Below, piece after piece: positions 1-4,219 of a stretch of DNA of 5,296 bases. The first letter of the stretch is position 1. Every line of letters begins with the position of its first letter. Under the pieces are notes generated by a model. That model was given only the letters and a program-made list of their open reading frames with translations, made no database searches and was not told where the DNA came from. The position numbers and the translations under genes are program-made. Origin of the DNA: an uncultured Gammaproteobacteria bacterium (lineage in GTDB: Bacteria; Pseudomonadota; Gammaproteobacteria; Pseudomonadales; Azotimanducaceae); the NCBI GenBank assembly GCA_913043075.1, contig CAJWLI010000119.1:1-5296 (forward strand), read 5' to 3'.

Positions 1-410
1 GTACAGAAAGCACTATTAACGAGATTTCAAAAGGAGCCTACATCATATTCGAGGTTGGTTCACAGCCTGACATTCTAATTATTGCAACCGGATCTGAGGT
101 TTCTCTTGGCGTTGCAGTCGCTGAGACATTTTCAAAAAGAGGGGTTTCTATACAAGTGGTTTCTATGCCATGCGTCGAGATTTTCGATTCGCAGCCGAGG
201 GCTTACAGGGACCGTGTTCTTCCTCCAAACGTCACCAAGCGGGTCGCTATTGAAGCTGCGCACACAAATTTTTGGCATAGGTACATTGGTCCGGAGGGAG
301 TAATCGTAGGAATTGACTCTTTCGGAGCTAGCGCTCCAGGGGAGCAATTGTTTGCGAGATATGGATTCACTTCAGCAAATATAGAAGAGGCAGTTGAAGG
401 AATTCGTTGA
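1..410 (+). CDS. tkt: Transketolase, C-terminal part (5' end outside window)
   Basis: Reading from base 3, the frame is open for 135 codons to TGA at 408-410. Transketolase is a thiamine-diphosphate enzyme of the non-oxidative pentose phosphate pathway that moves two-carbon ketol units between sugar phosphates in the cytosol. The visible part is the transketolase C-terminal domain, with recognisable family segments: IIATGSEVSLGVAVAE, then VVSMPCVEIFDSQ, then a KRVAIEA segment followed by an aromatic NFWHRYIG stretch, and finally GIDSFGASAPGEQLFARYGFT just before the C-terminus. A full transketolase has about 660 residues, so roughly the last fifth is present, and the thiamine-binding and pyrimidine domains lie upstream of the window. 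The stop codon overlaps the pgk start by one base, so the two are almost certainly co-transcribed and translationally coupled. The C-terminal end looks intact. The assignment is secure; whether this is tktA- or tktB-like cannot be said from this part. Confidence 0.95.
   Translation, partial: TESTINEISKGAYIIFEVGSQPDILIIATGSEVSLGVAVAETFSKRGVSIQVVSMPCVEIFDSQPRAYRDRVLPPNVTKRVAIEAAHTNFWHRYIGPEGVIVGIDSFGASAPGEQLFARYGFTSANIEEAVEGIR
397..401 (+). promoter_or_regulatory. Ribosome binding site that sets the pgk start
   Basis: AAGGA lies inside the end of the transketolase gene, 8 bases before the ATG at 410. That spacing favours the ATG at 410 over the in-frame TTG at 407 (5 bases) and the in-frame ATG at 419 (17 bases). 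The site supports coupled translation from the transketolase stop. Confidence 0.6.
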
Positions 411-1576
411 TGACAAAAATGATTTCGATTTTTGACCTTGAAATATCCAATAAAAGGGTTCTCATCAGGCAAGATCTTAACGTTCCCCTAAAAGAAGGCT
501 CTATCGCGAGCGAAGCCAGGATTAAAGCTTGCTTACCAACTATCGAATATGCGATCGAAAGAAAAGCGAAAGTGATATTGATGTCTCATCTTGGAAGACC
601 CAAAGAGGGGGCTCCCATAGAAAGTCAAAAGCAGTTCTCTTTGAGCCCGGTTGCAAAAAGATTGGCAGAACTGACTTCCTTAAAAGTTAGATTAGAGTCC
701 AACTATTTAAACGGTTGTGACTTTCTAAACGACGATATATTGCTTTTAGAAAATGTCCGAGTAAATTCTGGTGAAACAGCTAATGATGAAAGTTTGGCTC
801 GCAAGTTGGCAGCGCTATGCGACATATTTGTAATGGACGCATTTGCTACGTCTCACAGAGCTCACGCAAGCACTCAGGGCGTGGCTAAATATTCGCCGGT
901 TGCCTGCGCCGGGCCGCTGCTCCTTAAAGAGCTTCGAGCTTTAGATAGAGTTTTTTTGTCACCTAAAAGGCCACTCTTAGCAATCATCGGTGGGAGTAAG
1001 GTTTCAACAAAACTTAATGTATTAACCAGTCTCTCCCGTAAGGTTGACTTAATCATTGTTGGCGGGGGGATAGCTAACACATTCTTAGCTGCTGCTGGAA
1101 AGAACGTAGGTAAATCCTTGCATGAACCGAGAATGATAGATATTGCAAAAGAGATCATGGAACATGGTCGTATTGTGCTTCCAGTTGATGTAGTTGTAAG
1201 TTCAGAAGTTAATGAGGCCGCTGAGTCGAAGATAAAAAGAGTAGATGCAGTCTCTGAGGAAGATCATATTTTAGACATTGGACCGTTAAGTATTTCCAGA
1301 AATCGAGAATTAGTGTCTGACGCAAAAACTATCGTTTGGAATGGTCCCCTCGGCGTTTTTGAAATACCCCAATTTTCTACTGGGACGAGAGAATTGGGAA
1401 AATCGATAAAACAGAGTAACGCTTTTTCGATCGCTGGAGGTGGCGATACTATTTCAGCGATTGAAATTTCGGATGCTCTAGATGGGATCTCTTACATCTC
1501 TACTGGAGGTGGAGCTTTTCTCGAAACTTTGGAAGGTAAAACGTTGCCGGGGGTATCTGCTCTATTGGGAAAATAA
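410..1576 (+). CDS. pgk: Phosphoglycerate kinase
   Basis: This cytosolic glycolytic enzyme interconverts 1,3-bisphosphoglycerate + ADP and 3-phosphoglycerate + ATP. The 388-residue product has the normal bacterial length (about 385-400). Family motifs appear in order: RQDLNVP at residues 20-26 and SHLGRP at 59-64 (substrate-binding N-domain), DAFATSHRAHAST at 143-155, GGSKVSTKL at 194-202 (nucleotide side), WNGPLGVFE at 310-318, GGGDT at 343-347 and STGGGAFLE at 364-372 near the C-terminus. I chose ATG 410 because it overlaps the transketolase TGA as TGATG, has AAGGA at a good distance, and gives an N-terminus (MTKMISIFDLE) that matches the family; TTG 407 and ATG 419 are alternatives. The gene follows transketolase directly, without the epd/gap gene often found between them, and no fba follows: the next gene, def, is on the opposite strand. 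No domain is missing and no frameshift is visible. Confidence 0.98.
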   Translation: MTKMISIFDLEISNKRVLIRQDLNVPLKEGSIASEARIKACLPTIEYAIERKAKVILMSHLGRPKEGAPIESQKQFSLSPVAKRLAELTSLKVRLESNYLNGCDFLNDDILLLENVRVNSGETANDESLARKLAALCDIFVMDAFATSHRAHASTQGVAKYSPVACAGPLLLKELRALDRVFLSPKRPLLAIIGGSKVSTKLNVLTSLSRKVDLIIVGGGIANTFLAAAGKNVGKSLHEPRMIDIAKEIMEHGRIVLPVDVVVSSEVNEAAESKIKRVDAVSEEDHILDIGPLSISRNRELVSDAKTIVWNGPLGVFEIPQFSTGTRELGKSIKQSNAFSIAGGGDTISAIEISDALDGISYISTGGGAFLETLEGKTLPGVSALLGK

Positions 1577-1595
1577 GGCACCTAAGTAGCTCATT

Positions 1596-2126
1596 TTAAA
1601 CATGGAACCTCCGATATTCCTCTTCGAAAGCAAAAAGTTTTGGATCTGCAATTCTGTCTACGTACAGCGTTCCATCTAGGTGATCAAGTTCGTGCTGAAA
1701 TACAGTAGCAAGAAAATCTTCAAAAAAGGCGGATTTATCTTCCCCGGTTCCGCTGAGGTAATCTACCTTTATCTTTCTTGGTCTTTTGACGTAGCCCATC
1801 ATTCCCGGAACTGATAAACACCCTTCCCAAAATCCTTGTTTTTTATGATTGATGACAGATATAACGGGATTAACGAAGACTTCGAAGGGCAGAGGCTGTA
1901 TCTCTCCATATCTGGTTGAGGTGTTGGTTATCTCAATAACTAAAATTCTAAAGGGTATGTCTATTTGGGGCGCCGCTAGTCCAATCCCACCGCTTTGATG
2001 CAGGGAGTCACGCAAATCGGTAACGATTTGAAAAAAAATATCCGACCCAATTAGTTCTGAAGAATAGTCTTTCGCTCTCTGACGCAGATTTGGGTTCCCT
2101 AGTTTTAAAATTTCCCTGACAGCCAT
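1596..2126 (-). CDS. def: Peptide deformylase
   Basis: Peptide deformylase removes the N-formyl group from the initiator methionine of nascent proteins and works at the ribosome exit with a bound metal, usually Fe2+. The 176-residue product carries all three family motifs: GGIGLAAPQ at residues 46-54, EGCLSVP at 101-107 and QHELDH at 144-149. The expected metal ligands are Cys103, His145 and His149; Glu146 is the catalytic base and Gln54 helps bind substrate. The N-terminus MAVREILKLGNPNLR is typical, so the ATG start at 2126 is sound. It is the last gene of the minus-strand group, 63 bases after ygfA. The usual fmt partner is not adjacent in this window, although ygfA upstream is also part of formyl-folate metabolism. 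The stop lies 19 bases from the convergent pgk stop. The leader is unusual: the nearest strong Shine-Dalgarno is 17 bases from the ATG (see separate entry). Confidence 0.97.
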   Translation of the reverse strand: MAVREILKLGNPNLRQRAKDYSSELIGSDIFFQIVTDLRDSLHQSGGIGLAAPQIDIPFRILVIEITNTSTRYGEIQPLPFEVFVNPVISVINHKKQGFWEGCLSVPGMMGYVKRPRKIKVDYLSGTGEDKSAFFEDFLATVFQHELDHLDGTLYVDRIADPKLFAFEEEYRRFHV

Positions 2127-2149
2127 TATAAAAAGATTTATATCTCCTC
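2127..2149 (-). promoter_or_regulatory. def leader: Shine-Dalgarno followed by small A/T hairpin
   Basis: On the minus strand a strong purine-rich site (GAGGAGA, 2149-2143) is followed at once by TATAAA-TCTT-TTTATA (2142-2127), a perfect 6-bp inverted repeat with a 4-base loop. The def ATG comes directly after it. Linear spacing from GGAG to ATG is 17 bases, too long for normal initiation; folding the hairpin would shorten it. The structure is seen directly, but its effect on translation is inference, and a stem made only of A-U pairs is weak. The same bases could also act as promoter DNA (next entry). Confidence 0.35.
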
Positions 2150-2166
2150 TTTCTCGATCATAGCAA
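2137..2166 (-). promoter_or_regulatory. Possible sigma70 promoter just upstream of def
   Basis: TTGCTA (2166-2161, 4/6 to the -35 consensus) and TATAAA (2142-2137, 5/6 to the -10 consensus) are separated by 18 bases on the minus strand. Transcription would begin near 2130, only a few bases before the def ATG, giving an almost leaderless mRNA that lacks the Shine-Dalgarno. A/T-rich DNA yields such matches by chance, so this is a weak call. The alternative is that def is read only from transcripts that cross ygfA. Confidence 0.22.
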
Positions 2167-2189
2167 AATTCTTATCGGAGCTTACTCTT

Positions 2190-2780
2190 CTAAATTTTTT
2201 GCCTGTTCTTATTTTTCTCTTTTCGGATGGAAATGCCATCTTCAGTGCAAATAGCAAACAAAGGAATATCATGTCGTTCAGGTTCAAAAGTTACCTTTTG
2301 AAACGAAAATGCGAGCCCAATACGAGTTGGAGAATCTTCCTCGAGATCTTTAAAACTCCGATCATAAAAACCACCACCCATTCCGATGCGGTAAAAATTG
2401 TTGTTAAAGCCGACTATGGGGAAAAAGACCGTATCTAGGGAAGCAGGTGGAACCATTTTCGTGTCTTCTTTGGAAGGCTCGCCTATGCCATAACGGTTCT
2501 CAGTAATATTGGTTATCTTGGGGTCGTATCGACCGAAAAATAGCTTTTCTTTTTCAATCACAGGCAAAAAAATTTTTTTCCCGGCATTCAAAAAGGCATT
2601 AACCAACATTTTCGTGTTGACTTCGTGCTTTAAGGCAAAGTATAGGCCTAGCCTGCTACCGAGATTAAGTTCCGTGCTATTCAGAATATGCAAGGCAATT
2701 CTTTTCGAGTCTCTGCTGCGTCTTAACGGTGATATGATACCTCTTTTTTTTCTAAGCGCAGTTCTTAAGTCGTTTTTCAT
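2190..2780 (-). CDS. ygfA: 5-formyltetrahydrofolate cyclo-ligase (YgfA/Fau)
   Basis: This enzyme uses ATP to convert 5-formyltetrahydrofolate into 5,10-methenyltetrahydrofolate, returning an inhibitory storage folate to the one-carbon pool in the cytosol. The 196-residue product has the family's length and layout: a basic N-terminal helix (KNDLRTALRKKR), a LYFALKHEVNT segment with Glu53, a YGIGEP segment at 97-102, then the signature RIGMGGGFYDR at 131-141 that forms the nucleotide/folate loop, and a late HDIPLFAICTEDGI segment. The C-terminus ends in a charged tail (RKEKNKNRQKI). ATG 2780 is the only sensible start, but it has only AAAAG before it, a poor Shine-Dalgarno. It starts about 9 bases after the estimated 3' end of the 6S RNA, the same ssrS-ygfA order as in E. 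coli, where the two are co-transcribed and ygfA has been linked to stationary-phase and persister physiology. Here it is probably also expressed from the 6S promoter. Confidence 0.95.
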   Translation of the reverse strand: MKNDLRTALRKKRGIISPLRRSRDSKRIALHILNSTELNLGSRLGLYFALKHEVNTKMLVNAFLNAGKKIFLPVIEKEKLFFGRYDPKITNITENRYGIGEPSKEDTKMVPPASLDTVFFPIVGFNNNFYRIGMGGGFYDRSFKDLEEDSPTRIGLAFSFQKVTFEPERHDIPLFAICTEDGISIRKEKNKNRQKI

Positions 2781-2789
2781 CTTTTGATA

Positions 2790-2969
2790 TCAGGTTCCCC
2801 AAAATGCCGCTGTTCGGATAGGCCCTTGAACCCGGCGGTTCAAGGCGGTGGTCTCCATATGAACAAAGGCGTTCCGACTTGCGGACATGCACATAGGCCA
2901 TAAAAAAAGACCTCCTGGGTGTCGCATAAAGGGTCGAGGACATATCGACTGGCAAACAGTCCAGGGAAC
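2790..2969 (-). ncRNA. ssrS: 6S RNA
   Basis: 6S RNA binds the sigma70 form of RNA polymerase by mimicking an open promoter, and so lowers transcription in stationary phase. Several features support the call. The gene sits between zapA and ygfA, its standard place in gammaproteobacteria. The ends can pair: GTTCCCT at the 5' end with GGGGAAC at 2800-2794. A hairpin with 9-bp arms, CCTTGAACC / GGTTCAAGG (2845-2824), matches the conserved 3'-side hairpin of E. coli and Pseudomonas 6S RNA. Segments such as GCATGTCCGC, GGGTTCAAGGGC and AACAGCGGCA resemble Pseudomonas 6S as I remember it. A promoter places the start near 2969, giving about 180 nt, the family size. The region is clearly richer in G+C (about 58 % in one sampled line) than flanking genes. 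End points are estimates to within a few bases. An open reading frame overlaps the locus but has no protein-like features. Confidence 0.93.
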
Positions 2970-2975
2970 GATCCT

Positions 2976-3003
2976 ATTATAGCCCCCAGCGAGCTGGTGC
3001 CAA
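2976..3003 (-). promoter_or_regulatory. sigma70-type promoter of 6S RNA
   Basis: On the minus strand TTGGCA (3003-2998, 5/6 to the -35 consensus) is followed after 16 bases by a perfect TATAAT (2981-2976). Seven bases further on is G2969, the likely transcription start, which agrees with the 5' end of the 6S closing stem. The promoter fits in the short gap after the zapA stop. The spacer is G+C rich and contains the palindrome CCAGC-TC-GCTGG (2997-2986), discussed as a finding. Confidence 0.75.
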
Positions 3004-3015
3004 ACTCTATTTCAC

Positions 3016-3360
3016 CTAGGAGCGCTTTCTTTTTTCAAACTTTTCCATTGCGTTTTCAATTTTATTTGATAACGAATCGATAATAGTAGTTTGCATGTTT
3101 AATTGATTACTAAGCTCATTTTTTTCGGCAGTAATTTTAGAAACATGGATATCTTTTCTGAGCAAATCATCGGCTAGGTTTAGTGCAGTCATTATTGCTA
3201 TTCTGTCCATTCCTATAGCATTACTGTTTTGTTTTGTTTCGTTCATTTTTTTGTTGAGGTATTCGACTGCTTTTTTTAATGCTGCCGAATCATCTTTTGG
3301 GCAATTAACTTGGTATTCTTTTCCTAGTATTGATACGGTGACGGTTTCAAATGAACTCAA
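3016..3360 (-). CDS. zapA: Cell division protein ZapA
   Basis: ZapA is a small cytosolic protein that cross-links FtsZ filaments and stabilises the division ring. The 114-residue product is close to the E. coli protein (109). Residues 1-20 form the typical N-terminal strand pair (FETVTVSILGKEYQVNC), followed by the PKDDSAALKKAVEYLNKKM helix and the signature around 50-69 (GMDRIAIMTALNLADDLLRK). From about residue 70 to 110 there is a long helical, coiled-coil tail, which in known ZapA makes the antiparallel tetramer. The start is TTG at 3360, directly after the TAG of the upstream gene, with GGGAG 8 bases before it; no ATG would keep the conserved N-terminus. The zero-base junction with the coiled-coil gene suggests translational coupling in one operon. 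6S RNA follows from its own promoter. Confidence 0.95.
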   Translation of the reverse strand: MSSFETVTVSILGKEYQVNCPKDDSAALKKAVEYLNKKMNETKQNSNAIGMDRIAIMTALNLADDLLRKDIHVSKITAEKNELSNQLNMQTTIIDSLSNKIENAMEKFEKRKRS

Positions 3361-3558
3361 CTAATTATCTCCCAACGATTTTAGTTGCTGTATCATTTGT
3401 TCTAACCTTGTTTTTGCTGCTCGATTTTTTTCTACGAGAGATGCTCTTTCTTTCTTCAATTTATTTTGCTCCGATTCTAGAAACGAGTTTTGGCTCTCCA
3501 AGTCTCTGGAATAAGCGATGAGCTCCTCAATTTTTTTCTCTAAGCGATGAATCTCCAC
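3361..3558 (-). CDS. Small coiled-coil protein upstream of zapA (TIGR02449-type)
   Basis: With the GTG start at 3558 the product is 65 residues, almost entirely one charged helix: EIHRLEKKIEELIAYSRD, then a region rich in E, K and Q, then ASLVEKNRAAKTRLEQMIQQL and a short end LKSLGDN. Heptad-like spacing of Leu/Ile and the EN/EKN positions point to a coiled coil. It resembles the TIGR02449 family, a protein of about 65-70 residues encoded directly before zapA in Pseudomonas and relatives; its function is unknown to me, though location suggests a link with division. The frame also extends to a TTG at 3618 (85 residues). I prefer GTG 3558 because it matches family length, the extra 20 residues look non-conserved, and a possible promoter and inverted repeat lie in the extension. 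Neither start has a good Shine-Dalgarno. The stop abuts the zapA TTG. Confidence 0.8.
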   Translation of the reverse strand: MEIHRLEKKIEELIAYSRDLESQNSFLESEQNKLKKERASLVEKNRAAKTRLEQMIQQLKSLGDN

Positions 3559-3588
3559 GTGACGGCTCTGTAAGATGAAAGTAATATC

Positions 3589-3618
3589 ACTATAAATCGG
3601 CGAAGAACCCTTATTCAA
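3589..3618 (-). promoter_or_regulatory. Possible promoter of the coiled-coil gene - zapA operon
   Basis: On the minus strand TTGAAT (3618-3613, 4/6 to -35) and TATAGT (3594-3589, 5/6 to -10) are 18 bases apart. Transcription would begin near 3582, about 24 bases before the GTG at 3558. If true, the longer TTG-3618 version of the coiled-coil protein cannot be made from this promoter. The -35 box overlaps the inverted repeat at 3606-3623. This is a pattern match only. Confidence 0.4.
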
Positions 3619-3623
3619 GGGTT
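3606..3623. repeat. 7-4-7 inverted repeat between divergent genes
   Basis: AACCCTT-ATTC-AAGGGTT is a perfect 7-bp inverted repeat with a 4-base centre. It lies between the divergent coiled-coil gene and ygfB, overlaps the possible -35 box of the minus-strand promoter, and is 7 bases from TATATT (3631-3636), a possible -10 for ygfB. It may be an operator for a dimeric regulator or an RNA hairpin; nothing in the window identifies a regulator. Chance occurrence is possible. Confidence 0.4.
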
Positions 3624-3646
3624 GCGTTAGTATATTTGCTCGTGGT

Positions 3647-4189
3647 GTGAAAATAAAATTGCAAATTTATCAGGAAATAAAAGAAGTTTTTGAGTCTCAG
3701 AGCATACATCGCCACTGTTCTGAATTCCATGGAATGATCATAGGAATGATCGCCTCTAAGGGACAGAAATTTAGTTTAGATGAATTAAATGTTTGGTTAG
3801 AGGCTTACCTTGGTCGTTCTTTAAGCTCTGAATTGGCTTTTGTAATAAAAGCTGTTTTAGAACAAGGTGTCGAAAGTTTGGGAGAGTATTCAAACTTCGA
3901 GTTTGAGATAGCATTGCCTTATGAGGAAAGTCCTTTAAATGAGCAAGTAATCGCACTATCTGTCTGGTGTGCCGGTTTTGTTGCGGCTGCAGAAAAATGT
4001 GGGGTGATCTCAGATACGTTAGGGAACCCGATGATAAAAGAAACCATTCAAGACTTTAGGCGTATTTCAGAGATATCCGAAGATATTGGAGACAGTGATG
4101 AAAACGAGTCGGATTACACTCAGCTTAGGGAATTCGCGAGGGTGGGAGCTTTAACTGTTTACTCCGAAATGAGATCCAAGAAGATATAA
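3647..4189 (+). CDS. ygfB: YgfB, UPF0149 family protein
   Basis: The 180-residue product matches the YgfB branch of the UPF0149 (YgfB/YecA) family: an early SEFHGMIIGMIASKG segment (residues 25-39; E. coli has an AEMHGLISGM-like stretch), an FEFEIALPYEESPLNEQVIAL segment (84-104), VWCAGFVAAAEKCGV (106-120), DFRRISEIS (136-144), an acidic linker (EDIGDSDENESD) and a final REFARVGALTVYSEM helix. The family is all-helical, cytosolic and dimeric. In Pseudomonas aeruginosa YgfB affects beta-lactam resistance by counteracting the AlpA regulator; a general biochemical role is not settled, and nothing here shows which role applies. It starts with GTG at 3647; I see no Shine-Dalgarno, and TTG 3659 is the next in-frame option. 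It diverges from the zapA operon and probably reads on into the hydroxylase gene 30 bases downstream. Confidence 0.92.
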   Translation: MKIKLQIYQEIKEVFESQSIHRHCSEFHGMIIGMIASKGQKFSLDELNVWLEAYLGRSLSSELAFVIKAVLEQGVESLGEYSNFEFEIALPYEESPLNEQVIALSVWCAGFVAAAEKCGVISDTLGNPMIKETIQDFRRISEISEDIGDSDENESDYTQLREFARVGALTVYSEMRSKKI

Positions 4190-4204
4190 AAGTTTTTAAG
4201 TTAT

Positions 4205-4213
4205 GAAGAGAGG
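4205..4213 (+). promoter_or_regulatory. Ribosome binding site of the hydroxylase gene
   Basis: GAAGAGAGG ends 6 bases before ATG 4220, a normal strong spacing, and fixes this start. The out-of-frame ATG at 4216 would be only 2 bases from the site and opens no long frame. Confidence 0.65.
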
Positions 4214-4219
4214 CTATGC

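Noticed and set aside
407..409. TTG at 407 as pgk start
   Set aside because: It adds only one residue before an ATG that has better spacing to AAGGA and the common TGATG overlap.
132..472. Open frames of 71 and 89 codons on the minus strand and one of 73 codons on the plus strand at the transketolase end
   Set aside because: They are antisense or out-of-frame to well-conserved transketolase and pgk coding sequence and resemble no known protein.
874..1158. Minus-strand open frame of 94 codons inside pgk
   Set aside because: It lies fully antisense to conserved Pgk motifs and shows no independent coding sign or ribosome site.
2199..2787. Plus-strand open frames of 79 and 92 codons across ygfA
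   Set aside because: They are antisense shadows of the ygfA gene, with low-complexity Phe/Lys-rich products typical of reversed A/T-rich coding DNA.
2752..2955. Minus-strand open frame of 67 codons over the 6S locus
   Set aside because: It overlaps the 6S RNA and the ygfA start, has no protein-family features, and its sequence is explained by conserved 6S structure.
2983..2997. CCAGC-GA-GCTGG as an intrinsic terminator for zapA
   Set aside because: The 2-base centre cannot form a proper RNA loop and no T tract follows; the site lies inside the 6S promoter spacer instead.
4216..4218. ATG at 4216 as hydroxylase start
   Set aside because: It is out of frame with the FAD-motif protein and too close to the ribosome site; ATG 4220 fits both.
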